Source: Lysinibacillus sp. JNUCC-52 | GTDB lineage: Bacteria; Bacillota; Bacilli; Bacillales_A; Planococcaceae | Direction of reading: 5' to 3' | DNA: 64,000 bases | Assembly: GCF_015999545.1 (NCBI RefSeq) | Contig: NZ_CP065546.1 | Location: forward strand, 2,347,501-2,411,500 | Shown here: one piece after another, positions 43,374 through 52,191 of the stretch | Layout of the letters: every line of letters begins with the position of its first letter | How positions within the stretch are numbered: position 1 is the first letter of the stretch | The notes under the pieces: model-generated | What the model saw: the letters and a program-made list of their open reading frames with translations, nothing else | Database searches by the model: none | Told to the model about the DNA's origin: nothing | Position numbers and translations under genes: made by a program

Positions 43374-44478
43374 TCCTAGTACCTCCAACATTTTTAATAT
43401 TAAATTTTTTATTTTCTCGATCATATAACCATAAGGCTAGTACTATACTAATTAAACCTGCTGTAAGCTTCGAAACGATAAACGCGCCTAACATTTCTGG
43501 GGCTACTTCTGATACATATCCAAATTGGCCACCAAATACAAACGCTCCACTTACCCCAAAAGCAGTACATACAACTTTCCCTTTAGAATTCATATCCTTG
43601 AATGTGCCAAAAATTAATAAATTGCTAGCTAAATTACCGATAATACCTGCTACCGATGCAGAATTAATGCCAAATTTCCTCCCTATTTTTTCAAACCTAT
43701 TTTTAAAAATTAGATTAATCACTTCTAGCATAGGATATGCACCAGCTAAAATAAAGGCGATTTTCCCTACTATAACCATAGATTCAGATAGAGGTGCTAA
43801 ATCTGAAACAAGCCTTACACCAAATATTACCTCTATACCTTGTAAAAGTAATCCTACAGCACTTAAACTCATGATAAGCTTACCAAATAGATTAAATATT
43901 TTTATAAACACATGAGGTGCTTTTAATAATCCAATACCTAAAATAATCGCAAACATAAATATAGGTACCAAGTTCCACACTAATAGTTTAATATTTATAT
44001 TTTGCCATAATCCTGCCGCAAGACATCCTATCGGTATAGTCATAATTCCAACCAAAACACCTTTAGAAAAGAATTTCTCATCTTCTTTTGCAAGCATTCC
44101 TAAAGCGACTGGAATGGAAAAACTAATCGTAGCTCCTAAAGTAGAAGCAATGATAATGCCTGAGAAGGTGCCCATCTCCTCAGTTATTGCTAGCTTCTCC
44201 GCCATTTGATAGCCCCCCATATCTACAGCAAAGAATGCTGAAGGTATGATTGAAGGATCTAAATGTAATACTTTACATATTGGAATAATCTTAGCGGATA
44301 AAAAATTACTTAATAGAGGTGCTAAAGATAGTATACCTATCATCCCTAGCCCTAGAGGCCCCATAGTTTTTATGCCTTCTTCAAATTTCCTACCTAGTTT
44401 TAAATGATTCCCAGTCATATAATCGATACATCCGATTACAAAAAAGGAGCCAATTACAAGCAATACAAATTTATCCAT
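43363..44478 (-). CDS. EutH-family permease
   Basis: 371 residues from ATG 44478 (GTG 44490 possible; ribosome sites are weak for both). About ten membrane helices. LLSNFLSAKIIPICKVLHLDPSIIPSAFFAVDMGGYQMAE and the later FGVSGAFVFGGQFGYVSEVAPEMLGAF are signatures of EutH, the ethanolamine permease. No ethanolamine ammonia-lyase or microcompartment gene is present; the partners are an XRE-cupin regulator upstream and an aminopeptidase P overlapping downstream. So the substrate may be another amine or a peptide-derived compound. Operon control by the XRE-cupin protein is likely. Confidence 0.85.
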   Translation of the reverse strand: MDKFVLLVIGSFFVIGCIDYMTGNHLKLGRKFEEGIKTMGPLGLGMIGILSLAPLLSNFLSAKIIPICKVLHLDPSIIPSAFFAVDMGGYQMAEKLAITEEMGTFSGIIIASTLGATISFSIPVALGMLAKEDEKFFSKGVLVGIMTIPIGCLAAGLWQNINIKLLVWNLVPIFMFAIILGIGLLKAPHVFIKIFNLFGKLIMSLSAVGLLLQGIEVIFGVRLVSDLAPLSESMVIVGKIAFILAGAYPMLEVINLIFKNRFEKIGRKFGINSASVAGIIGNLASNLLIFGTFKDMNSKGKVVCTAFGVSGAFVFGGQFGYVSEVAPEMLGAFIVSKLTAGLISIVLALWLYDRENKKFNIKNVGGTRNEY

Positions 44479-44515
44479 TTCTATTTTCACTTTCTATTAA
44501 CTTAAATTAAAGTCT

Positions 44516-45091
44516 TTATTTAGTAGAAGCGATCGTATTATGCCCATAGAAATTTGGCGTATTAACAGCTATGAGCTTCACCTTTTTATTAGTGTAATTC
44601 GCCCAATTGTGGGCAATTTTCGAATCCATATGAATACTATCACCAGGATACACGTCATAGCTCTTACCATTTATGTAAACCGTTAAAATCCCCTCTAAAA
44701 CATAAATGAACTCTTCACCCTCATGTTTATAGGATAATATTTCTTCATTTTTCTTTTGAGGTAGTATTTCGATAAGCCGTGGCACAAGTTGTTTGTTTTC
44801 CAAGTCTGTACTTAAACTATACTTAATAAAGCCGCCTTCTACCGCGTCTATTATTTCTTGTTCATAACTTCTTAAAACGATATCTTTTTTGTTATGTGGA
44901 TAATCAAAAAAATGGGTTAAATGTACTTCCAAAATCGCAGCTAGTTTTTCTAGTGAATCGACTGCTATCGTAGTAAGACCCCTTTCTAATTGAGACAAAA
45001 ATCCAACAGAAAGTTCGCTTTTTTCACTTAACTCCTTTAAAGTAATTCCTTTTTCAGTCCTTAATTTCTTTATTTCCATCCCTATATTCAC
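44516..45091 (-). CDS. XRE-family regulator with C-terminal cupin
   Basis: 191 residues from GTG 45091 (AGGGGG, 7-nt spacing). The N-terminal HTH_3 (about 5-60: LRTEKGITLKELSEKSELSV, then LSQLERGLTTIAVDSLEKLA) is joined to a cupin (about 110-180: HEGEEFIYVLEGILTVYING, then PGDSIHMDSKIAHNWANYTNKKVKLI). This is the PuuR/SutR-like architecture that senses small amines, amino acids or their products. It is the first gene of the EutH/aminopeptidase operon. An imperfect 11-bp inverted repeat flanks the -35 of its own promoter, suggesting autoregulation. Confidence 0.9.
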   Translation of the reverse strand: MNIGMEIKKLRTEKGITLKELSEKSELSVGFLSQLERGLTTIAVDSLEKLAAILEVHLTHFFDYPHNKKDIVLRSYEQEIIDAVEGGFIKYSLSTDLENKQLVPRLIEILPQKKNEEILSYKHEGEEFIYVLEGILTVYINGKSYDVYPGDSIHMDSKIAHNWANYTNKKVKLIAVNTPNFYGHNTIASTK

Positions 45092-45123
45092 TACTCCACC
45101 CCCTATTTTTCATAATTGTGAAT

Positions 45124-45179
45124 AATATAATATATTTAAGCGAAATATTCAATATATTATGAAAAAAATTCACTTAAAT
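45124..45179 (-). promoter_or_regulatory. Promoter and candidate operator of the XRE-cupin/EutH operon
   Basis: On the minus strand, TTGAAT (45152-45147), 17-nt spacer, TATATT (45129-45124). The arms ATTTAAGTGAA (45179-45169) and TTCGCTTAAAT (45144-45134) are complementary at 10 of 11 positions and flank the -35 box, as expected for a dimeric XRE repressor. Confidence 0.6.
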
Positions 45180-45296
45180 GAAATTCTATTTAGTACAAAA
45201 AAACGCATAATCCATTAGATTATGCGTCTACGTTATTCAATCTTGATCTTATTGTGCAGGTTGTAGCATGCTGAGTATGAGCAAACTATAATTGTG

Positions 45297-46259
45297 TTAG
45301 TCAATTCTATTCGAAATTGGTTTACCCTCTCCATATGCCATAAGTGCATTGACATTAAGCATTAACATAGCTGTTCTTGTCTTTAACGATGCACTACCGA
45401 TATGCGGAAGCGCAACAACATTTGGTAAGGTTAAAAGTGGATGGTCCAATGGAACTGGTTCATGTTCAAAAACATCTAGCCCCGCAGCCCATAGCTTGCC
45501 ATTTTTTAACGTGTCGTAAAGGGCATTTTCATCAATGATTCCTCCGCGAGAAGCATTAATCAATACTGCATCTTCCTGCATTAAGGCAAGTTCCTTCGCG
45601 CCTATTAACCCAACTGTATCGCTATTATAAGGGGTCATTATAACAACAAAATCAGATTTTGTTAAAAGCTCCTCTAGAGTAGCATAACGAAAACCATACA
45701 TTTCTTCTGCTTCATGGCGACGTCTACGGTTATGATATAAAACTTTCATATCGAAGCCCTTCGCACGTCTCGCCACAGCCTGACCGATACGTCCCATGCC
45801 GATAATGCCAATCGTTGAACCCGACACATCCTTACCAACTAACTGCATTGGGTACCAGCTTTTCCAATTACCATCACGTAAATAGCGCTCGCTTTCTGGT
45901 ATTCTACGTGCTGTTGCTAGCAATAAGCCAAATACTAAATCAGCTGTCGTATTTGTTAAGACGCCTGGCGTATTTGTTGCCATAATGCCTCTTTTGCGCA
46001 ATGCTAGTATATCAATATTGTTAAAACCAACTGCTAGATTTGTCACTAGTTTTAAATTGGGGGCGTGTTTTAGTAATTCTTCGTCAACTTGGTCTGCAAT
46101 CGTTACCCATAATACTTCACAATCTGCTACCGCTGCTAAAAGTTTGTCTCGCGGAATAACGATTTCTTCTTCCTCCCATTGTTCTATATCATAATACTCC
46201 TCTAAAGGCTCAACAAACTGAGCTGGAAATTTTCGTGTAATAAATAATTTCTTTTTCAT
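45297..46259 (-). CDS. D-isomer-specific 2-hydroxyacid dehydrogenase (glyoxylate/hydroxypyruvate reductase type)
   Basis: 320 residues. The NAD(P)-binding motif GIIGMGRIGQAVARRAKGFDM sits near residues 150-170, followed by YHNRRRR whose Arg residues favour NADP. Catalytic Arg is in NASRGGIID, Glu in FEHEPVPLDHPLL, and His in LPHIGSAS. NLAVGFNNIDILALRKRGIMATNTPGVLT matches the glyoxylate reductase/hydroxypyruvate reductase branch. It reduces 2-oxo acids to D-2-hydroxy acids. AAAGGGGTG lies upstream of ATG 46259. Monocistronic. Confidence 0.9.
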   Translation of the reverse strand: MKKKLFITRKFPAQFVEPLEEYYDIEQWEEEEIVIPRDKLLAAVADCEVLWVTIADQVDEELLKHAPNLKLVTNLAVGFNNIDILALRKRGIMATNTPGVLTNTTADLVFGLLLATARRIPESERYLRDGNWKSWYPMQLVGKDVSGSTIGIIGMGRIGQAVARRAKGFDMKVLYHNRRRRHEAEEMYGFRYATLEELLTKSDFVVIMTPYNSDTVGLIGAKELALMQEDAVLINASRGGIIDENALYDTLKNGKLWAAGLDVFEHEPVPLDHPLLTLPNVVALPHIGSASLKTRTAMLMLNVNALMAYGEGKPISNRID

Positions 46260-46695
46260 ATTCCAACACCCCTTTAAGTCAATTCCCCATTTTGCCTTTA
46301 GCGTAACACTAATAAGCTAACGTCACAAGCAAGCTTTTATATTCGATATTTGCATTTCCCACAATAATAAATGATCAGTTTTTACTTTATCTGAATCTAT
46401 CCCTCATATCCGTAATTTTATCCTTCAATAATGAGATTTTATCCATTTTTCATAATTCTTTACCCTCCATTCCAACGATTTTTCCATAAAAAAAACTATG
46501 CACTATTTGTATGCATAGTTCACATTGAGAACAGCCGTAATCAAGAAGCACAACTTCTTGCAACTTGCCGTTTTCATCCTTTTTACGGTTGCTAAATGTT
46601 ATTTATATCCATTTCAAACAGAAGTGCCGCTTCTGTATACTGAGCGCAGAAAGTGTCTATCGAAAACTTTTGAAGTACGCTCTATTGAAATTTAC
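46260..46695. other. Intergenic region between 2-hydroxyacid dehydrogenase and HemAT
   Basis: It contains the HemAT-side terminator (46495-46519) and a further hairpin CAGAAG..CTTCTG near 46619. I see no supported ORF. Confidence 0.4.
46495..46519 (-). terminator. Terminator downstream of hemAT
   Basis: ACTATGCA pairs with TGCATAGT; minus-strand T-run of eight follows. It lies about 180 bp after the hemAT stop. Confidence 0.65.
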
Positions 46696-47988
46696 TTAAA
46701 AATCTTTAATCGTCGTATCAAGACGACTTGCAACACGCTCTAGTTCCTCCGAAGATTCACCAATGGATTCAATTACAGTAGCCAACTCAGCTATTTGACT
46801 ACCGACATTTTGAAAGTTTACGATAGAGCCCTCAACTGAGCCAGATATCGCATCGAATGCCTTTAATGAGTTCAAATTTTGCTCAATACTATTATTTACG
46901 AGCTCTTGTATTTCTTGGATCGCCTGAACAACATGTTTCGTAATCCCGCTAGACATACCGATTAAATCTGCAATTTGTTCCACTGATTCTTTCGTTTGAT
47001 CTGCCAGCTTACGTACCTCATCGGCTACAACTGCAAAACCTTTTCCATGTTCTCCAGCCCGTGCAGCTTCAATTGCTGAATTCAATGCTAATAAATTTGT
47101 TTGTCCAGAAATGCTTTTCACCATCTCGATTACTTTATTAATTTTTGAAGAAGAATGGTTTAACTCCTCCACCATAATCGCCATCTCAGCAGTCTTATCA
47201 TTAATTTTTCCAGTTTGCTCGTTTAATAAGACAATTTTTGAATAACCTTCGGATGAAACCTTTTGCATCGTCTTCGCTTCATCAAGACTTTCCTTTAAGT
47301 AAGTATTCACTTGCTTCGTACTAGAAATAAGCTCCATTACTGATTCATTCGTATCATGAGACTGGGCTTCTAACTGTGTTGAAATTCCACCAACAATATC
47401 TTTTACATGTGAACGAATACTATTTCGTTGCTCCTCAACAATAAAATTAGAGTAGTTGTTATACTCCTCCAAAACAATTTGTTGTTCAAAATTACACATT
47501 TTACTAATTGCATCACAGTACTTTTCTTCTTCGTCATTTGATAAATGCAAATTATAGACGATTTTCCGTAAAGATTTTTCTAAGTTTTGAAATGCAGCTA
47601 AATACCATTTCGGATATAAATTTATCTTTACATGCATTTTTCCTACACTGCGACGCTTTTCTAAAAAGTTGTCATCGATTCGTCCCTCAAACATTTCAAT
47701 AATATGATGGCGCAGCGTTTGGCGAAGGCGCTCGCTCGAACTGTGCTTTTGAATAACTTCTCGTAAAGTTGGTACACTTTCTACAGCTTTATAAAATGTT
47801 TCAACCACTTCCACAACATTTTGCTCCACATATGGCTTTAAACTTTTTATTAACTGTAAATCTTGTATTGTTAAATTGACGAGTTGTAGCTGTAGCAAAC
47901 GTTCCTTATCTTGAATAGATACACCTGTATTTGACACATCATTCATTGCAATTGTATTTTGTTTAGGTCTATTCCTAAATTGAAACAT
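46696..47988 (-). CDS. hemAT: HemAT-type globin-coupled aerotaxis transducer
   Basis: 430 residues from ATG 47988 (GGTGGAG just upstream; ATG 48021 would add 11 residues without a better ribosome site). B. subtilis HemAT has 432. The N-terminal globin (about 25-180) keeps distal-side Tyr66 in [10 protein letters not shown] and proximal His119 in [16 protein letters not shown], so oxygen binding by heme is expected. The C-terminal half is a methyl-accepting signalling domain with the hairpin tip [20 protein letters not shown] and [15 protein letters not shown]. There is no membrane helix, consistent with a soluble sensor reporting O2 to CheA/CheW. Confidence 0.93.
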   Translation of the reverse strand: MFQFRNRPKQNTIAMNDVSNTGVSIQDKERLLQLQLVNLTIQDLQLIKSLKPYVEQNVVEVVETFYKAVESVPTLREVIQKHSSSERLRQTLRHHIIEMFEGRIDDNFLEKRRSVGKMHVKINLYPKWYLAAFQNLEKSLRKIVYNLHLSNDEEEKYCDAISKMCNFEQQIVLEEYNNYSNFIVEEQRNSIRSHVKDIVGGISTQLEAQSHDTNESVMELISSTKQVNTYLKESLDEAKTMQKVSSEGYSKIVLLNEQTGKINDKTAEMAIMVEELNHSSSKINKVIEMVKSISGQTNLLALNSAIEAARAGEHGKGFAVVADEVRKLADQTKESVEQIADLIGMSSGITKHVVQAIQEIQELVNNSIEQNLNSLKAFDAISGSVEGSIVNFQNVGSQIAELATVIESIGESSEELERVASRLDTTIKDF

Positions 47989-48239
47989 TTCTCCACCCCA
48001 TAAAATAATATATTGTGCCATTCCATTTTCGTACGCAATCTATCTATAATTAATTATAAAGTGTATTTATTAATAGATACAATAGTTCAGTAAAAATTAT
48101 CTATTTCGATACCTATTGACACTCATTATCACTATTTTAATAATCCCTTTTATCTAATTAATAGCTATATATTGTTAAAAATTAGTGAATGATGCTATTT
48201 TTATAATCACTAACCGAAGGGATAGTGCTACGTTCACAA

Positions 48240-48278
48240 AAAAAGCCACTCATTATTGTGACAAATGAGTGACTTTTT
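48240..48278 (-). terminator. Terminator of uppP
   Basis: AAAAAGTCACTCATT pairs with AATGAGTGGCTTTTT on the minus strand (one mismatch), then further T residues. Confidence 0.8.
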
Positions 48279-48282
48279 ACAT

Positions 48283-49116
48283 TTACATGAAAATAATAAT
48301 ACTTAGTATAGCAGCTAATACTAAACGATAAATCGCAAATGGCATCAGTTTTACTTTTGAAATAAGAGCTAAGAAAAACTTAATGGATAGTAATGCAAAT
48401 ACAAAAGAGCTAATAAAACCAACTACATAGAACCCTAAATAATCCATCGAAAGGGTATCCCAGTTTTTCAATACTGAAACAAGACTTGCACCCGCCATTA
48501 TCGGAACAGCCATAATAAATGTAAAATCAGCAGCTACTCGGTGACTAATCCCGAAAAGGACACCACCTGAAATCGTTGCACCCGAACGAGAAAATCCTGG
48601 CCATAATGATAAACACTGTACTAAACCTACTTTAAACGCCATGCCATAAGAAATATCATCTAATGATTCGACTTTAGGCTTTCTTGGTGCAAATTTATCA
48701 GCAACAATCATTAAAATTGCCCCTGCTACTAATGCATAAATAACATGCTCTACTTTAAATAAATGGTCATCAATAAAATCTTTGAACGCAAAACCTAATA
48801 CAACTGCTGGTAGCATACCGACAATGACATGCATTAAGTTAAAGCGACCTTTCATTGATCTTGATTGTCCACTAATATTGTATAGACCCACTAGGCTTAG
48901 CATACGCTTCCACATGACCACTACAACCGCTAATATCGAGCCTAACTGAACAACAATCTTAAAAGTATTCGCTGGATACTTTCCTAAAAACTCCTCTGTC
49001 TTTAACCACATATCATCTACAATAATCATATGACCTGTAGAAGATACTGGTGCAAACTCTGTCATCCCTTCGACAAAGCCTAAAATAAGTGCCTTCAATA
49101 ATTCTAATATATCCAC
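48283..49116 (-). CDS. uppP: Undecaprenyl-diphosphatase UppP (BacA)
   Basis: 277 residues from GTG 49116 (AAGGTGA upstream). An integral membrane enzyme that dephosphorylates undecaprenyl pyrophosphate to recycle the carrier for peptidoglycan and other envelope polymers. The two active-site repeats are visible: FVEGMTEFAPVSSTGHMI (about 14-31) with the catalytic Glu/Ser/His, and SLWPGFSRSGATISGGVLFG (about 170-190) with the Arg that binds pyrophosphate. About eight membrane helices; length is normal for the family (270-280). It confers low bacitracin tolerance in other bacteria. Confidence 0.95.
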   Translation of the reverse strand: MDILELLKALILGFVEGMTEFAPVSSTGHMIIVDDMWLKTEEFLGKYPANTFKIVVQLGSILAVVVVMWKRMLSLVGLYNISGQSRSMKGRFNLMHVIVGMLPAVVLGFAFKDFIDDHLFKVEHVIYALVAGAILMIVADKFAPRKPKVESLDDISYGMAFKVGLVQCLSLWPGFSRSGATISGGVLFGISHRVAADFTFIMAVPIMAGASLVSVLKNWDTLSMDYLGFYVVGFISSFVFALLSIKFFLALISKVKLMPFAIYRLVLAAILSIIIFM

Positions 49117-49417
49117 ATTGTCACCTTACCTTTTAACTTTATTCTTCTTTTGTGCTTTGTGCGGAAAATGAAGCTACTACAATAGACGCCAATTATGAGG
49201 TAATTACGTAGGCTCCCTAGTACCTCATACTTATAATAGCCTCAGTTGGAAACAGTCAGCCTTTATTGGATACTACACATGTTGAATAAAGCTGCTGTAT
49301 ACTTCTTTCACAATCCGAATACCTTTCCATATGTCAAAAACATAAATACTTGGCGATAACCGTTTTTTGAACGCACCAACTTATTATAAGCTACTCTTTT
49401 TTCATATACTACCTCTT
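49117..49417. other. Intergenic region upstream of uppP
   Basis: It contains a perfect 9-bp inverted repeat TATGAGGTA (49194-49202) / TACCTCATA (49221-49229) with an 18-nt spacer, about 80 bp upstream of the uppP start. It could be an operator or the remains of a terminator; no T-run follows. No other structure is noted. Confidence 0.45.
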
Positions 49418-50497
49418 TTACTGAAAAGTAATATCAACTACCCATAGCTCAGAACGACTACCTATACGCATTGGTGGTCCCCAAAATCCAAAGCCTGATG
49501 AAACAAGTGTATGCATTTGTCCCTTCATCTTATAACCATGATCCAGTTCAAAAACACGTGCCGTAATATATTGATTTGGCCATAGTTGTCCTTTATGCGT
49601 ATGACCAGACATATGGAAATCTACCCCTGCTTGCGCTGGTGTTACTAAATCATCTGGTGTATGATTCATCACAAACCAAGGCAAATGATCGTTCAATTTT
49701 AAAGCATCGAGTGGTTGCCTTTCTTTATTCGTAATATCTTCTTGGCCTGTTACTATAAACGCATTCCCAACACGAATTGTTTCATCTCGTAAAATTTCCA
49801 CACCAGCGTTTTTCATTTCTTCTACAAATTCAGGAATTTTCTTTCCATAATATTCGTGATTACCAAGCACACCATATATACCATAAGTCGCCTTAAGCTG
49901 TTTCATTACGTCAGCCATTCCATCCTGCACAAACCATTTTGGGTCATCATCAACAATGTCTCCTGCCAAAAAAACAATATCAGGCTTCACTTCATTTGAT
50001 AAATTTACAAAACGTTGTAAATGCTTTTTATTTGATAACACACCTAAATGAAAATCAGAAGCCATAACAACTCGCAACGACGATAACTCACTATCTTTTT
50101 TATCCATTGTAATCTCCAAATTACGTACAATCGGAGAATATGCCAGATATGTACCAACAGCCCACAGTACAAAAAATATAACGATAGCAAAACTTCCTAT
50201 CATGCGAATATTGTTGAATGGCGTTAACCACATAACAATTTGTACTGTTAAACAAAGCAATAAGCCATATTCAAAAATAAACATCCAATAGTTACCTATT
50301 ACTGAAAATACTCGTAAAGACTCATGTAACCTTCCTATAACAACACTAAAGGAAATAATATAAAGTAATAGCCAATACACAATTGGATAGTAAAACCAAT
50401 TCATCGCAACTAGCCATTGCTTGATGCCCCACCCCAAATAAAATGTTAAAGCACTATATATACCTATAAAAAGAACGCCCATGCTTATTTTTGCCAT
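49418..50497 (-). CDS. Membrane-anchored metallophosphoesterase
   Basis: 359 residues from ATG 50497 (AGAGGA upstream; ATG 50518 would add seven residues). Four or five membrane helices (about 5-125) precede a calcineurin-like domain. Metal-ligand motifs in order: ASDFHLG (Asp, His), LAGDIVDDD, LGNHEYYG, FVMNHTPDDL and MSGHTHKGQLWP. This matches the YkuE/YaeI-like group of membrane-associated phosphoesterases, some of which act on lipid-linked pyrophosphates. The substrate is not determined here; its closeness to uppP is suggestive only, as a 300-bp gap separates them. Confidence 0.88.
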   Translation of the reverse strand: MAKISMGVLFIGIYSALTFYLGWGIKQWLVAMNWFYYPIVYWLLLYIISFSVVIGRLHESLRVFSVIGNYWMFIFEYGLLLCLTVQIVMWLTPFNNIRMIGSFAIVIFFVLWAVGTYLAYSPIVRNLEITMDKKDSELSSLRVVMASDFHLGVLSNKKHLQRFVNLSNEVKPDIVFLAGDIVDDDPKWFVQDGMADVMKQLKATYGIYGVLGNHEYYGKKIPEFVEEMKNAGVEILRDETIRVGNAFIVTGQEDITNKERQPLDALKLNDHLPWFVMNHTPDDLVTPAQAGVDFHMSGHTHKGQLWPNQYITARVFELDHGYKMKGQMHTLVSSGFGFWGPPMRIGSRSELWVVDITFQ

Positions 50498-50656
50498 ATA
50501 ATGGTCCTCTACTTTCATATATTCATAGTGATTATAGCATTACAGCTAGAAATCGTATTTTTAAAAGCTCTTTTATTTTGAACAATATTTCAGTAACATT
50601 AAAGAGTAACTAGAAAATTCATGCAAAAACGAGCAAATAAAGGGGTGTTACCACAA

Positions 50657-51805
50657 ATGGGGAAGTATAAATTTGAATCAACAGAACATAAGTTATTCCG
50701 CAAAACGTTCCGTAAGTTTTTAGCTGAAGAAGCTGAGGTACATTATAAACAGTGGGAAAAAGATCGCCTTATCCCGCTTGATTTTTGGCGTAAGCTTGGA
50801 CAATTAGGTTATTTATGTCCACAAGTAGAAGAACAATATGGTGGCCTCGGGTTAGACTTTAGCTTCGGTGTCATTATTCAAGAAGAACTAGAACGGGTAG
50901 GTTCAAGTCTTATCGGTGTCGGCTTGCATAATGATATCGTTGTTCCATACATTGAGGCCTATGGAACAAACCAACAAAAATCACGCTGGCTACCTAAGTG
51001 TGTCACAGGTGAAACTATTACAGCAATTGCAATGACAGAACCAGGAACAGGTTCCGATTTAGCGAATATACAAACGACCGCTATTCGAGATGGCGATCAT
51101 TATATTGTGAATGGTCAAAAGACCTTTATTACAAATGGCATTCATGCAAATTTAGTCGTTGTCGCGGTCAAAACGAACCCCCAGGCGGAGAAAAAACATC
51201 GCGGAATTAGCCTTCTCGTTATTGAGGATGGGACATCTGGCTTTACAAAGGGACGTAAACTCGAAAAAGTAGGCATGCATGCACAAGATACAGCCGAACT
51301 ATTTTTTGAGGACTGTCGTGTTCCAGTAGAAAATTTATTAGGTGAAGAAGGAAAAGGCTTCACCTACATGATGGAAAAGCTTCAGCAGGAACGTCTAGCT
51401 GTAGCAATCGCAGCCCAATCGGCAGCTGAAGATATGCTTGCTTTAACAATTGATTATGTGAAATCACGTCAAGCTTTCGGAAAATCCATTAGTGACTTCC
51501 AAAATACACAATTTAAAATTGCCGAAATGGCAACAAAAGTAGAGCTTGGTAAAACGTTTTTAGAATCTTTAATCGAGGAACATATAGCTGGCAAAGATGT
51601 TGTGACAAAGGTTTCGATGGCAAAATATTGGATTACCGAAAATGCTCGAGAGATATCTACCCAGTGCATGCAGTTACACGGTGGTTACGGCTATATGGAG
51701 GAATATAAAATAGCACGACGTTATCGTGATATACCTGTTATGTCTATCTACGCTGGCACAAACGAAGTGATGAAGATGATTATTGCAAAAAATGCAGGGC
51801 TTTAA
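50657..51805 (+). CDS. Acyl-CoA dehydrogenase, LCAD/isovaleryl-CoA-like catalytic type
   Basis: 382 residues from ATG 50657 (AAAGGGG 11 nt upstream; ATG 50621 has no ribosome site). FAD enzyme with IAMTEPGTGSDLANIQ, NGQKTFITNGIHAN, GMHAQDTAELFFEDCRVP and MQLHGGYGYMEEYKIARRYRD. The usual catalytic Glu site near the C-terminus reads YAGTNE, not YEGT, while LQQERLAVAIAAQ carries the Glu used by long-chain and isovaleryl-CoA dehydrogenases. So the base is on helix G, unlike the enzyme at 36222. The substrate chain is undetermined. Single gene ended by hairpin T3. Confidence 0.9.
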   Translation: MGKYKFESTEHKLFRKTFRKFLAEEAEVHYKQWEKDRLIPLDFWRKLGQLGYLCPQVEEQYGGLGLDFSFGVIIQEELERVGSSLIGVGLHNDIVVPYIEAYGTNQQKSRWLPKCVTGETITAIAMTEPGTGSDLANIQTTAIRDGDHYIVNGQKTFITNGIHANLVVVAVKTNPQAEKKHRGISLLVIEDGTSGFTKGRKLEKVGMHAQDTAELFFEDCRVPVENLLGEEGKGFTYMMEKLQQERLAVAIAAQSAAEDMLALTIDYVKSRQAFGKSISDFQNTQFKIAEMATKVELGKTFLESLIEEHIAGKDVVTKVSMAKYWITENAREISTQCMQLHGGYGYMEEYKIARRYRDIPVMSIYAGTNEVMKMIIAKNAGL

Positions 51806-51845
51806 AAGCAATATTGCTCCAGTGTATTGCAACTAAGACAAAAGG

Positions 51846-51885
51846 AAAAAGTGTTAGATTGATTGTAGTCAATCTAACACTTTTT
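51846..51885 (+). terminator. Invariant-arm terminator hairpin, copy T3
   Basis: Arms AAAAAGTGTTAGATTGA (51846-51862) and complement (51869-51885), 6-nt loop. Confidence 0.9.
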
Positions 51886-51890
51886 CTCTG

Positions 51891-52020
51891 CCGTTGTTGT
51901 CCGCTACGGCGGACGCTTTCCGCGGGCACACCGTAAGCCGCAACCCTCGCTAACGCGCGGTCTGTTGCGTCTTACGTTTTGTGCGTTCCCGCAGGAGTCG
52001 CCGCCTCCGCTACCAACAAC
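51891..52020 (+). repeat. GC-rich palindromic repeat, copy R3
   Basis: GTAAGCCGCAAC (51933-51944) faces GTTGCGTCTTAC (51964-51975) with one mismatch; outer GTTGTTG (51893-51899) pairs with CAACAAC (52014-52020), and GGCGG with CCGCC. It begins 6 bp after T3, the same order and near-same spacing as at 14528-14706. Confidence 0.88.
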
Positions 52021-52165
52021 TAGTGCACACTTCTATAAGTGTTTAATGCCAAAGGATAGAAAAGCTCAGTTTTCATACATTCTACATAGATGAAATTTAC
52101 AATAGCTTTGCCGTAGAAGCCGTGCCTTTGGGATAGTAGATTTCTTAAAAATAGAAATTTTAAAC

Positions 52166-52186
52166 AGCGGCAAAAATTTTGCCGCT
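52166..52186 (-). terminator. Terminator of the two-component operon
   Basis: AGCGGCAAAA / TTTTGCCGCT perfect 10-bp arms; on the minus strand it is followed by GTTTAAAATTT. It lies 6 bp after the kinase stop. Confidence 0.65.
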
Positions 52187-52191
52187 GCTTT

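Noticed and set aside
46525..46743. Plus-strand 72-residue ORF
   Set aside because: TTG start without ribosome site; it overlaps the hemAT 3' end antisense.
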